64,000 nt of DNA from DAIQNV01 sp038748775. GTDB lineage: Bacteria > Planctomycetota > Phycisphaerae > Phycisphaerales > UBA1924. How positions within the stretch are numbered: the stretch's first letter is position 1; the number at the start of each line of letters is the position of its first letter. The translations under genes were made by a program, and so were the position numbers. Below, piece after piece: positions 31,074 through 39,842 of the stretch. The stretch lies in NCBI GenBank assembly GCA_038748775.1, contig JBCDIT010000018.1, positions 5,383-69,382 on the forward strand, in the 5' to 3' direction. A model generated the notes under the pieces. That model was not told where the DNA came from and made no database searches. It saw nothing but the letters and a program-made list of their open reading frames with translations.

Positions 31074-31835
31074 TCAACGTGAAGGCAAAGCAGATGAGAA
31101 ATCGAGTTCGACGAGTGGCTGATCGCTGATCTGGATAAGGCCAACGCGCCCGAGGTCGAGATCGAGCGACGTGAGCAGCGTGCTCGCGATAAGCAGAGCG
31201 ACGACCGTCGTCATCACGAAGTTGCGCGAGCCGGCAGTCCCGCACGAGTACCCGATCACACCCAGCGTCAGCAACGAGCACACAACGAGCAACACCAAGA
31301 CCGGGGTCTTGACGTGCTTGTTGGCACCGACGCGAAGTGTGTGGATGTCGATGACCTCGTTCACGGCGTTGATCACCGGAACGAGACCGGTCGGGTCGGC
31401 TCGCGTCCCATCACGCGCGAGCGCCCAGAGCCTCTCGTGGTAGCGGGGCACCTCGTCGATGAAGTCGTCGAGGACACCATCGCGGATGAGGTTGCCCGCC
31501 TGGGAGCGATGCTCGGTGTACACACGCAGCGTGTCGCGAAACTCGGTCGCGTAAGGCTCGGGGATCAGATCGGCGCGGAGGTAGGCGGTCCCGATCGCGT
31601 TGGACTCTTCGAACACCAACGTCTGTCGCTCGACGAAACGCCCGGCGGAACCGGCGAAACTGAACGCGAGCAAGAGCCCGAGCAAGCCCAGGCTCGCGCC
31701 CTGGATCGGCCCGGTGTCGATCCGCTTGCCGGTGTCGGTCCGCCTCCCGAGCCGAAAGCCGATCTCGATGGCGACGATAAAGACAGCCGGAGTCAGGACA
31801 ACCGCGACGATCTGCAACAAGAGCAACTGCGACAT
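31074..31835 (-). CDS. DUF4239/bestrophin-like membrane protein
   Basis: The 253-residue protein has about four membrane helices in two pairs (near residues 5-25, 48-65, 178-197 and 210-228). After the second helix comes RFVERQTLVFEESNAIGTAYLRADLIPEP, matching the DUF4239 pattern of bestrophin-like proteins (recalled). The function is unknown; an ion channel role is only suggested by the name. A GGAGG lies before the ATG at 31835. It is monocistronic between exported-protein genes. Confidence 0.85.
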   Translation of the reverse strand: MSQLLLLQIVAVVLTPAVFIVAIEIGFRLGRRTDTGKRIDTGPIQGASLGLLGLLLAFSFAGSAGRFVERQTLVFEESNAIGTAYLRADLIPEPYATEFRDTLRVYTEHRSQAGNLIRDGVLDDFIDEVPRYHERLWALARDGTRADPTGLVPVINAVNEVIDIHTLRVGANKHVKTPVLVLLVVCSLLTLGVIGYSCGTAGSRNFVMTTVVALLIASTLLTSLDLDLGRVGLIQISDQPLVELDFSSALPSR

Positions 31836-31916
31836 GAGACGCCTCCAAGGGTCACCTCATGTATCGAGTGAGTCGGCCAAGAGTCTGCAACTCGCCGGTG
31901 ACTTCCCCGGTCGGTG

Positions 31917-32687
31917 CTAGGCGCAGCCCGACAGGAACGACGCGATAAACGCATCGATATCGCTCAGGTCGATGACCCCCAGAGGGGCAGCAAGATCGGC
32001 GTCGGCGTCACCATTCAGAAAGGCGCTGATGAAGGCGTCCACGTCGCTCAGATCAAGCAGCCCGAACGGGGGTGTGAGATCTCCGGTACACAGCAGCGTT
32101 CCAAACTGGAGGTGGTCCATCGCCCAATCGTTCGAGACGGTCCCGGTCACGATGATCTGTTCGATGCCCATGCGATCGACAAATCCGTAGAACCGATCCT
32201 GCAGGCACACGTTGAAGTTTTCAGCGGTCTGGAAGCCCTGCACACTGCCCAGATCGACACCGCCGCGCCGCGCGGAGAAGACGATCGGCGTGTTCTCGAG
32301 CGCGTCGGTGATCACGACGCCGGCATGCGTCGGAAGGCGGCCATCGCTGTCCGCGGGAAGCGTGAAAACAAGCGTTGCCTCGCCGGCGGAGTAGTACGCC
32401 CCCGTCGCCTGCCCGTTCGAGTTCCCGTTGTTGTCGATGACGCCGTCGTCGAAGTCGACCGAGTCACCAAAGTCGTCGCTTCGAACGAGAACAAGCCCCC
32501 CTGAAACTCCGGCGACCGTATCGAGGCTGCCATCTTCGAACGTCTCAAGCACGAGCGGCACGCCGTCGAACGGGGGCAGCGCGAACGGAGAATCCGCGGC
32601 CTGGAAGTAAGTCGCCCCCGGACCATGAATGCCCTGCGCTACGACCGGGGACACAAGGGCGACGACAAAGAGACCAGCCAAACGCAT
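31917..32687 (-). CDS. Dockerin-tagged exported protein
   Basis: The 256-residue product has a signal peptide ending V-V-A-Q at residue 18, a beta-rich body (LETFEDGSLDTVAGVSGG; YSAGEATLVFTLPADSDGRL) and the two-repeat tag from Cys200. The tag reads L-L-D-L-S-D-V-D-A-F-I, then G-V-I-D-L-S-D-I-D-A-F-I, and ends S-G-C-A instead of G-C-P. The body resembles planctomycete proteins that test for colour or shape of a sugar or calcium ligand, but no family could be named. It is followed downstream by an unrelated membrane-protein gene. Confidence 0.82.
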   Translation of the reverse strand: MRLAGLFVVALVSPVVAQGIHGPGATYFQAADSPFALPPFDGVPLVLETFEDGSLDTVAGVSGGLVLVRSDDFGDSVDFDDGVIDNNGNSNGQATGAYYSAGEATLVFTLPADSDGRLPTHAGVVITDALENTPIVFSARRGGVDLGSVQGFQTAENFNVCLQDRFYGFVDRMGIEQIIVTGTVSNDWAMDHLQFGTLLCTGDLTPPFGLLDLSDVDAFISAFLNGDADADLAAPLGVIDLSDIDAFIASFLSGCA

Positions 32688-32760
32688 GATCCACCTCCGG
32701 GTCTCACTCTACCCGGAGCCGCCGCGTCCGCGAAGCACGATCTTCATTCCCCGCGAGTGT

Positions 32761-34572
32761 TCAGGGGCACCCAGACAAGAACGAGCCTATGAACGCGTCG
32801 ATGTCGGCCAGATCGACGACTCCCGCCGGCGGCGCGATGTCGGCGGTGAGCGAGGTCTGTGCATCGACCGAGACAAACGCAGAGATGAACGCGTCGACGT
32901 CGCTCAGATCGATGACCCCCTCTGGGGCAACGCGATCGGCCAGGCATACATCGGGGCACAACCCGCCGCAGTAGAGGTCGAGACGGACAACCTCGCTCAA
33001 GGCGGCGCCACCTGTCGTACCCGGGTCATCGACGTGCCACTGGAAATAAACGCTCTCGCCTTCAAAGTCAGAGTTCGCGGGGATCGGCCACCAGCCGGTC
33101 GCGACGCCCTCAAGATCGGTCGTCGTCGCGTACGCGATTACGCCCGTCAGTTCACCGCCGATCGGGGCGTTGCTCGAGAGCACGAGTTCAGCCGCGGCGT
33201 CGGACGGCGCATTCTCAAGCCCAAGCTTGAACGCGGAGAAGCCGACGTTGTTCGGGCTGCGAGCGATGACTTCGGGGACCATCCCGTTTGCGGCGGCGCG
33301 TCCCGGAGCGACCACAACGGGACGACCATCGCTGAGTTCGGTGCGCAGCGTCGGCCGGTCGAACGGGAACGTCTCGTTGGCGACACGAGGGTCGGACAGC
33401 GCGTTCTGCATAAAGTCGATCACCTGAGCCTCGACCGGGGGCGGAAAGGCAACGGGGAGCAGCGGATCGCGGTTGTTGCCCGGCGCGCCCGGCCCTCGAT
33501 AGAACGCCATAACCTGCGGAAGCGTCGTGAACTCCCCCGTATGCATGAACGTGGGCTTGACCCCGACGTTGCGGAGCGTGGGCACCTTGAAGCGTCCGCG
33601 GTCGGCGTTGTTGCCGGTGACTTCGAACCGACCGGGGTCCTGGTTCGCCGGCCGGACCGCGATGTTGCGGAAGCTGTGATCGGTGAACTGATCACCGGTG
33701 TGGCACGCGGCGCAGTTTGAGTTCATGAAGGCCTGGAATCCAGCCTGCTGGTTAGGCGTCATCGCGTTGATGTCGCCGGCGACGAAAGCGTCAAAGGGTG
33801 TCTCATCGGGCACGAGGGTGCGCTCGTACGTCGCGATGGCGTACGCGATGCGTGCTGGCGTGATCTCGGAATCTCCGAAGGCCGACTCGAAGAGATCGCG
33901 ATAGCTCCCGACGCCGGAGATCGCACCCACGACATCGGCGGGGATGTTCTCCGCGAGCGCAAGCGGCGCCGAGTCCTCGAGCTTCTTCACCACTTCGTCC
34001 CAGTCGCGATCCGCGTGGCCCATTTCAACCTCGCTGAGAATCGGTCCGAGCGCCTGACTCTCGAGCGCCCCACCGGTCACGATGAGCGTCTGTCCCGACT
34101 CGGGATCGACGAAGTGATCGGTGGCCCGTCCATCCCAGAACAATTCGGGCGCGTACATCGACATAATCGACGGTTGGGCCGATCGGCCGGTGGCTTGGAC
34201 GTCAAGCTCGAAGAACGCCGCCGGTTCGTACTCAGCAACGTCGTCGCTCGCGATCACACCAGGCGAGCCGAAGACATCGTCGGGCGAAGGCGAAACGCCG
34301 TCGGCACCCGGGTGGATCCCGATCCGGAAGTCCGAGCCAGCAGCCCCGGCCATGTGGCACGACCCGCACGAGACGGTGTTGTCGATGCTGAGCTGTTCAT
34401 CCCAGAACAGCGCTTTCCCAAGCACCCGTTTGGCTTCGGTAATCGGGTTCTCGGGCGGCGCCTGGACGACCGGCAACGCCCCCAAAGCGGCTCCGGCCAC
34501 GAGCAGTATGGCGCCCACCAACGAGGGCGCACCCACGACGATCGCCCCCACGACGTGGCGTTCGGCGTTCAT
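32761..34572 (-). CDS. Di-haem cytochrome c peroxidase family protein with dockerin tag
   Basis: The 603-residue product has a signal anchor followed by a CCP/MauG-type core with two haem c sites: CGSCH (residues 69-73) and CAACH (287-291). VPTLRNVGVKPTFMHTGEF between haem 2 and the tail is standard in the family. Such enzymes reduce hydrogen peroxide or oxidise protein side chains in the periplasm. The last about 65 residues are the two-repeat tag ending G-C-P, with about five extra residues between the repeats. AAGGGAAGGA precedes the ATG at 34572. The combination of haem peroxidase and tag is unusual. Confidence 0.9.
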   Translation of the reverse strand: MNAERHVVGAIVVGAPSLVGAILLVAGAALGALPVVQAPPENPITEAKRVLGKALFWDEQLSIDNTVSCGSCHMAGAAGSDFRIGIHPGADGVSPSPDDVFGSPGVIASDDVAEYEPAAFFELDVQATGRSAQPSIMSMYAPELFWDGRATDHFVDPESGQTLIVTGGALESQALGPILSEVEMGHADRDWDEVVKKLEDSAPLALAENIPADVVGAISGVGSYRDLFESAFGDSEITPARIAYAIATYERTLVPDETPFDAFVAGDINAMTPNQQAGFQAFMNSNCAACHTGDQFTDHSFRNIAVRPANQDPGRFEVTGNNADRGRFKVPTLRNVGVKPTFMHTGEFTTLPQVMAFYRGPGAPGNNRDPLLPVAFPPPVEAQVIDFMQNALSDPRVANETFPFDRPTLRTELSDGRPVVVAPGRAAANGMVPEVIARSPNNVGFSAFKLGLENAPSDAAAELVLSSNAPIGGELTGVIAYATTTDLEGVATGWWPIPANSDFEGESVYFQWHVDDPGTTGGAALSEVVRLDLYCGGLCPDVCLADRVAPEGVIDLSDVDAFISAFVSVDAQTSLTADIAPPAGVVDLADIDAFIGSFLSGCP

Positions 34573-34789
34573 ACCTGGTCCTTCCCTTGATCGGAGTCGG
34601 CCGATCATCGCGATCGTCACGGCTCTGAAGACTCAGAACGCCGCGAGACACTCGGGATTGCGACCCAGGGGACATTTCGGGGGGAAACCTACCTGCCGGT
34701 GTATCGGACGCGTCCTGTCCGCCGGTCAGATGCTTCAAGAGGATTTGCAGGGGGACGCTCCCGACAGAGTGAACACCTTCAAAGCAAAG

Positions 34790-34817
34790 CGACCCCGGTG
34801 ACGAATCACCGGGGTCG
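34790..34817 (-). terminator. Terminator of the 34850-35461 gene
   Basis: A 12-bp stem (CGACCCCGGTGA with its complement) with loop CGAA ends 33 bp after the stop; the T-rich CTTTGCTTTG follows on the minus strand. Confidence 0.7.
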
Positions 34818-34849
34818 AAGGGCTGAACCAAATTCAGTCGTGTGCCTTA

Positions 34850-35461
34850 TCAGGCGCCGCGACGGCGGCGGGCGCCAACCATGAGAAGGCCCGCACCGGC
34901 GAGGGCCGAGCCGCTCGGGAGCGGCAGGGCGACGGTTGCCAGCAGGTTGTCGACTCCGAAGGTACCGCCGCCGTTGTGGATCTCGATGGCGCGGATGTCC
35001 CGGTTGGTCTGGAGCATGGTCTCCGACCAGCGGAACAGCTCGAGGCCGCTGCCCCCCGGGGCGGCGAAGTTGCGAGTCACGATCGAACCGTCGAGCAACT
35101 CGACGTTGATGTGGATGTCCTGGTCGTTCCGGCGAACCAGGTCGAACGCCAAGCTGTCGAAGTGACCCTCGGTCGTTTCGATCCGGATGGTCGCCTGCAG
35201 CAGACCGACTCCCAGGCCCGCCGCGACCAGCGTGGTGTCGTCGGGGCCAAAGAAACCCGAGACGTCGCGGGCGACCGGATTTTCCAACTGACCAAGATCG
35301 AGCCCGGCGGGCAGATCGACGTCACCCGAGAAACGGATGTGGTCCGACTCGAACTGGTCGGAAACGATCGTGCCCAGCGGCATGTTCTCGAAATCAATGG
35401 CCACAGGACCGGCAACCGCGGTCCCGCTCAGAGCGGCCACCAAAGCGAATTGGGTTCGCAT
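34850..35461 (-). CDS. PEP-CTERM-like exported protein, paralogue 2
   Basis: The 203-residue product is a clear paralogue of the protein at 30187-30804. Both share DLVRRNDQDIHINVELLDGS-like and APGGSGLELFRWS motifs, EIHNGGGTFGVDNLL, and a tail of P-L-P-S-G-S-A-L-A-G-A-G-L-L-M-V-G with an Arg cluster. The signal peptide is short (MRTQFALVAALSGTAVAG). The start and the 13 bases before it (GTGGAGTAGTG-ATG-CG) are nearly identical in both genes. It ends in its own hairpin terminator. The function is unknown. Confidence 0.8.
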   Translation of the reverse strand: MRTQFALVAALSGTAVAGPVAIDFENMPLGTIVSDQFESDHIRFSGDVDLPAGLDLGQLENPVARDVSGFFGPDDTTLVAAGLGVGLLQATIRIETTEGHFDSLAFDLVRRNDQDIHINVELLDGSIVTRNFAAPGGSGLELFRWSETMLQTNRDIRAIEIHNGGGTFGVDNLLATVALPLPSGSALAGAGLLMVGARRRRGA

Positions 35462-35684
35462 CACTACTCCACTTCCTCTTTCGAGCGGTGGCCGAGTACA
35501 CCTCGCGCTCACCTCCAGCACAGAGAGATTTACAGGCTTGACTCCCAATCGCAAGAGCTCAGGCCGCCCTTCAACGCTTTCTTTACTCGGATTCTGATCG
35601 AATCGGGCGAGGAGCTAGGACAAGCCATAAAGATGGGCAATCTTTACACCTTTATTGGCCATCTTTGCCCGCCGAAGATTCCCC

Positions 35685-36566
35685 TCAGGGACACCCCGCC
35701 GCGAATCCGGCGATGAACGCGTCGATATCCCCGAGATCGAGAACGCCAGGGGGCGGGGCGAAATCGGCCGCGACATCACCGGAGAGGAACGCCGAGATAA
35801 ACGCGTCGATGTCGGCGAGATCGAGAACGCCGAACGGCTGCGCGAGATCCACGGCGGTGCACTGGAGCGTCCCGTCGAAGACGGCGTAGACAACCAGGCC
35901 GTTCGGGAGGACCTCCACCTCGAGGGTGCGCGGGTCAGCCGGGTTGATGTTGATCACGTCTTGCCCGACGCCAGAGGGGAGAACGGTGATCCCATCAAAG
36001 ATCGGGTGCGTCCCGGTGATGGTGATCGGCGTGACCGGTGTGGTGCAGCAAGCGTTGAACTCCATGCCGAAGGCGGCGAGGAATTCGTTGGTCGCGTCGC
36101 GATCATCGAGGATCCCGTCGGTTGCACCCCCGTAGACGTAGACCGATCCGCCCGAGACCACGTATTGGATGAGATCAAGCTGACTCAGCCCACCGCCTTC
36201 GGGCACGCGCAGCCCGAAGAAGACGGCGTCGTACGCCAGGAAGTCGTCGATGGTTAGCGAGATATCGCGGGTGACCGTGATGTCGTACCCGGCGCTGACC
36301 AGCGCCGCCTCGACCCCCGGTGAATAGTCGCGGAGCGGTTCGGTGGCGCACTCGAAGAGCAGGAGCCGCTTGGGTCCGGTCGCGACCTCGGTCAGCCAAT
36401 CGGCGCAGTTGACCGCGAACGCCTCGGCCTGGGCGTCCGCGATCGACGTGCTCAGCGGGTTCACGTCATGGCTCGCGACGATGCGCCCGGGGGACACCGA
36501 CTGCGCCACCGAGACCGATGACCCCGACGCGCAGACCAATACAAACATCCACGTGCGACCCATCAT
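35685..36566 (-). CDS. Dockerin-tagged exported protein with GATase-like fold hints
   Basis: The 293-residue product has a signal peptide (MMGRTWMFVLVCASGSSVSVAQ). Its body has alternating strands and helices (LLLFECATEPLRDYSPGVEA, YDAVFFGLRVPEGGGLSQLD, VSGGSVYVYGG) that recall ThuA/GATase-like domains; this is a weak call. The two-repeat tag starts C-T-A-V-D-L-A-Q-P-F-G and ends A-A-G-C-P. An inverted repeat covering the ribosome site lies just before the ATG pair at 36566. It sits 61 bp downstream of metX. Confidence 0.8.
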   Translation of the reverse strand: MMGRTWMFVLVCASGSSVSVAQSVSPGRIVASHDVNPLSTSIADAQAEAFAVNCADWLTEVATGPKRLLLFECATEPLRDYSPGVEAALVSAGYDITVTRDISLTIDDFLAYDAVFFGLRVPEGGGLSQLDLIQYVVSGGSVYVYGGATDGILDDRDATNEFLAAFGMEFNACCTTPVTPITITGTHPIFDGITVLPSGVGQDVININPADPRTLEVEVLPNGLVVYAVFDGTLQCTAVDLAQPFGVLDLADIDAFISAFLSGDVAADFAPPPGVLDLGDIDAFIAGFAAGCP

Positions 36567-36575
36567 GCCCAAGAC

Positions 36576-36599
36576 CTCCAGGTACGAGCGTACCTGGAG
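36576..36599 (-). promoter_or_regulatory. Hairpin that can mask the ribosome site of the 36566 start
   Basis: Two perfect 11-base arms (CTCCAGGTACG and CGTACCTGGAG) have a 2-base spacer. On the minus strand the distal arm ends in CTGGAG, the probable ribosome site of the gene starting at 36566. No T-run follows, so a terminator for metX is less likely. It may be a translational switch or a protein operator. Confidence 0.55.
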
Positions 36600-36627
36600 A
36601 GATATCGGCGACCAACCCCCGGATCGG

Positions 36628-37743
36628 TTAACTCCGAGGGCCCGCCGCCTCATCGATCAGACCCCTCACGGAGCGCTCGAACGGTTCGTTGGGTAAAAGA
36701 AACGCGTCGTGTCCGTCCGACGACTCGAAGATCTCCAACGTGGTACGGACACCGGCGGATCGAGCGATGGCCGCGAGGGCTCTGGACTGCTCAGGCGTGA
36801 AAAGCCAGTCCGAACTGAATCCCCCGACGAGCAGCGAACCGCTGAACGCGCTGAGTTCACCTCGGAGGTGGCCCTGAGCGTTCGCGTCGTACGTATCCAT
36901 CGCGTCGAGGAGGGTCAGATACGAATTCGCGTCGAACCTCTCCGTGAACGATTTCCCTTTGTACTCGAGGTACGACCCCACGCCCGATCCGCTCTGGCCC
37001 CCCTCGCCTCGCGGGAAGCGGGCGTTCATCGAGCGATCGCTCCGGTAGGTCAGATGCGCCAGCTGCCTTGCGACGGCAAGCCCGGCGTGCGGTGGATCAT
37101 CGGGCTCGTACCGACCCCGGTTGAACTTCGCGTCGGCCCAGATCGCGTTGCGTCCCACGTGGTTAAACGCGAGACCGAACGGGCTGAGCGACGTCGCGCT
37201 GGCGATGACGCCCGCCCCCGAGACACGCTCGGGGAACTCACGGATCCACTCGAGCGCTTGGAATCCCCCCAAGGAACCGCCGACCACGACGATCGGCGCT
37301 TTCTCCCCGAGCCGATCGAGCAATCGCGCTTGAGCGCGCACCATGTCCCTCACCGTCACGCGAGGGAACTCCGCCCCCCACGCCCGTCCGGTCTTCGAGT
37401 TCAACGAGGTCGGCCCCGTCGACCCCGCGCACCCACCCAGCACGTTCGTGCAGATGACCCGCGTGGTGCGCGTGTCGATGGCTCGACCCGGACCCACAAG
37501 GGTGTGCCACCAGCCCTTGGCACGGCCTGGGCTTGCATCGCCTGATCCAGCCGCGTTCGCGTCGCCCGTCAGGGCGTGGCACACGAGGACCACACGATCA
37601 GAATCGGCCGGCCCGACGGACTGATACGCGAGGCCGGCGTCGCGAAGCACGCCCCCCGACTCAAGCTCAAGCGGCTCGATGGGCGAAGCAATCGTCGCGA
37701 GCCCGCCCTCGACAGGCGGCGGGCGCACAGCCGACGGGCTCAT
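36628..37743 (-). CDS. metX: Homoserine O-acetyltransferase
   Basis: MetX acylates homoserine in the first committed step of methionine synthesis. The 371-residue alpha/beta hydrolase-fold product has VLVCHALTGDANAAG, CTNVLGGCAGSTGPTS and the nucleophile Ser157 in VVGGSLGGFQALEW, plus the late S-S-D-G-H-D-A-F-L with the catalytic His. Whether it uses acetyl- or succinyl-CoA is not decided by these motifs. Its ATG overlaps the metY stop (ATGA), making an operon with metY and the aspartokinase. Confidence 0.95.
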   Translation of the reverse strand: MSPSAVRPPPVEGGLATIASPIEPLELESGGVLRDAGLAYQSVGPADSDRVVLVCHALTGDANAAGSGDASPGRAKGWWHTLVGPGRAIDTRTTRVICTNVLGGCAGSTGPTSLNSKTGRAWGAEFPRVTVRDMVRAQARLLDRLGEKAPIVVVGGSLGGFQALEWIREFPERVSGAGVIASATSLSPFGLAFNHVGRNAIWADAKFNRGRYEPDDPPHAGLAVARQLAHLTYRSDRSMNARFPRGEGGQSGSGVGSYLEYKGKSFTERFDANSYLTLLDAMDTYDANAQGHLRGELSAFSGSLLVGGFSSDWLFTPEQSRALAAIARSAGVRTTLEIFESSDGHDAFLLPNEPFERSVRGLIDEAAGPRS

Positions 37744-39050
37744 CGCTGCGAGACCTCGAGCGCTTGATCCAGGTCCTGGAGGATCGACGACACGTCTTCG
37801 AGCCCCACCGAGAGACGCACGTACTCGGGCGTCACCCCGGTGCGAGTCTGTTCCTCTTCGGTGAGTTGTGAGTGGGTGGTCGTCGATGGGTGGATCGCCA
37901 AGCTCTTGGCGTCCCCGATGTTGGCCAGATGGCTGAAGAGCTTGGTCGACTCGATGAACGTCTTGCCCGCGTCGGCCCCGCCTCGGATCCCGAACCCGAC
38001 GATCGCTCCGTATCCGTTGGCGAGGTACTTCGAGGCGCGTTCGTGGGCCGGGTGGCTCTCAAGTCCGGGATAGTTCACCCACTCCACGGCGTCGTGCGCC
38101 GCGAGGTGCCTCGCGACCGCGAGCGCGTTCTCCGCGTGCCTCGGGACACGCAGGTGAAGCGTCTCGATGCCCTGCAAGAACAGGAACGAGGCGAAGGGGC
38201 TGAGCGTTCCCCCAAGATCTCGAAGCAGGTGCGTGCGCGCGCGGATGATGTAGGAGATGTTGCCGAGGGGCTTGAGTGCCTCGGTGAATACAAGACCGTG
38301 GTAGGACGGGTCGGGCGCTGTGAACTCGCTCCAACGCTCCGCGTCCTCGGTCCAATCGAACCGACCCGAGTCGACGATCGCGCCGCCGACGTGGGTGCCG
38401 TGACCGCCTAGGAACTTGGTCAGGCTGTAGACGGCGATGTCGATCCCATGGTCGAAAGGGCGGAACAGAGCGGGCGTGAGCGCCGTGTTGTCCGCGATGA
38501 GCGGCACACCGATCGCGTGGGTCGCGTCGCTGAGTGCCCGGTAGTCGGGCACGTCGTTCTTCGGGTTTCCGATCGTCTCGATGTACACAGCGCGGGTCCG
38601 CTGGTCGGCGAGTTCGGCGATCTGCTCGGGGTGGTCAGCGTCGAAGAACCGCGCTTCGATGCCGAACCTCTTGAGGGTTTGGCTGAAGAGGGTCCAGGTG
38701 CCCCCGTAAAGGCTGGTCGCGCTGATGATGTTGTCGCCCGCCTTGGCGACGTTGAGGATCGAATACAGGATGGCCTGTTGCCCGCTCGACACGGCGAGCG
38801 CACCGACGCCCCCGTCGAGGGCCGCGAGGCGCTTCTCGAGCACGTCGTTCGTCGGGTTCATCAGGCGGCTGTAGATATTGCCGAACGTACGCAGCGCGAA
38901 GAGATCGGCGGCGTGCGCCGCGTCGTCGAACACGTAACTCGTTGTCGCGTAGATCGGCACGGCGCGGGCGCCCGTCGCTGGGTCGGGCTCTTGGCCGGCG
39001 TGGAGGGCGAGCGTGCCCAACGGGGTCGGCACAGAATCGATCGTGGTCAT
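37740..39050 (-). CDS. metY: O-acetylhomoserine sulfhydrylase
   Basis: MetY uses pyridoxal phosphate to add sulfide to O-acetylhomoserine, giving homocysteine. The 436-residue length and motifs fit: NIYSRLMNPTNDVLEKRLAA, SATSLYGGTWTLF and the PLP lysine at 212 (VYSLTKFLGGHGTHVGG). GGAA lies before the ATG. It overlaps metX by 4 bp and lies 12 bp after the aspartokinase. Together they provide a direct sulfhydrylation route to homocysteine. Confidence 0.95.
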   Translation of the reverse strand: MTTIDSVPTPLGTLALHAGQEPDPATGARAVPIYATTSYVFDDAAHAADLFALRTFGNIYSRLMNPTNDVLEKRLAALDGGVGALAVSSGQQAILYSILNVAKAGDNIISATSLYGGTWTLFSQTLKRFGIEARFFDADHPEQIAELADQRTRAVYIETIGNPKNDVPDYRALSDATHAIGVPLIADNTALTPALFRPFDHGIDIAVYSLTKFLGGHGTHVGGAIVDSGRFDWTEDAERWSEFTAPDPSYHGLVFTEALKPLGNISYIIRARTHLLRDLGGTLSPFASFLFLQGIETLHLRVPRHAENALAVARHLAAHDAVEWVNYPGLESHPAHERASKYLANGYGAIVGFGIRGGADAGKTFIESTKLFSHLANIGDAKSLAIHPSTTTHSQLTEEEQTRTGVTPEYVRLSVGLEDVSSILQDLDQALEVSQR

Positions 39051-39062
39051 GTCGTGTTCCTT

Positions 39063-39842
39063 TCAGCGGTGACTCTGCTCGATGTCGTCGCGGACCCTCG
39101 TCGGCCCGTCGTGAACAAGGGTGGATGACGTGGTGGTCGTTCCGAGTCCCGAAACCTCGAACGGTGTTCGGACCCGGCGCGCGTACTCGACCGCACGCGG
39201 CTGGAGCACACGATCCCCCAGCGAGAGGGCGTCTTCGAAAGACAGCCACTCGAACCGGCCGGGGGTTGGGCCCTGCTCGCCCGGATCCCACTCAAAAACA
39301 GCGCCGGTCGCCTTGAGCAAGACGGCACGCGCGTTCAGGGCGCTCGCGAGCGTGATGGCGGTGAGATCCGACCCGCCCCTCCCCAGCACGACCGCGGCGC
39401 CGGACGGATCGCGTGCCCCGTACCCGGGGACCACGACGACCCGACCGGCGCCGAGCGCCGCGGCGATCTCTCCAGTGTCAACGCCGACCGGTTCGCTCTC
39501 CTCAGGGTCTCCGGTCGCGACGATGCACCGATCGCCTGCGATCAACTCCACGTTCAATCCGAGTCGCTCCAGCGCGATCGCGACCGCAGTCGCGGACTCG
39601 AGTTCGCCCAACGCGAGCAACGCCGACCTCGAACGCGTCCGCCCGCCGACACGGTTCGCCAGCGAAACCAGCTCATCGGTCCGGCCTCGAAACGCGGATA
39701 TCACCGCGACGACCCGCGCCCCGGAGAGCACGCGCCGCTTGATCTCCGTCGCGGTTCGAGGCACGTCGGCGTCGGTTCGGAGGACGGAGCTGCCAAACTT
39801 GACGACTTCGGTCGGTGGCGCGATCGGCGTGTCGTTGGTCAT
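39063..39842 (-). CDS. Aspartokinase catalytic domain without ACT domains
   Basis: The 259-residue product is an amino-acid kinase: VVKFGSSVL near the N-terminus, GDRCIVATGD, then GRGGSDLTAITLASALNA and the closing EVSGLGTTTTSST. It probably phosphorylates aspartate for homoserine and methionine supply. The usual C-terminal ACT regulatory domains are missing, so feedback control must be absent or act elsewhere. The core is close to the usual length of the domain. It is the first gene of the methionine operon. A different amino-acid kinase activity is possible but less likely given the neighbours. Confidence 0.82.
   Translation of the reverse strand: MTNDTPIAPPTEVVKFGSSVLRTDADVPRTATEIKRRVLSGARVVAVISAFRGRTDELVSLANRVGGRTRSRSALLALGELESATAVAIALERLGLNVELIAGDRCIVATGDPEESEPVGVDTGEIAAALGAGRVVVVPGYGARDPSGAAVVLGRGGSDLTAITLASALNARAVLLKATGAVFEWDPGEQGPTPGRFEWLSFEDALSLGDRVLQPRAVEYARRVRTPFEVSGLGTTTTSSTLVHDGPTRVRDDIEQSHR

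Noticed and set aside
30151..31122. Plus-strand open frame across the PEP-CTERM-like gene
   Set aside because: It is antisense to a gene with signal peptide, paralogue and terminator, and its composition is rich in Arg and Glu with no domain.
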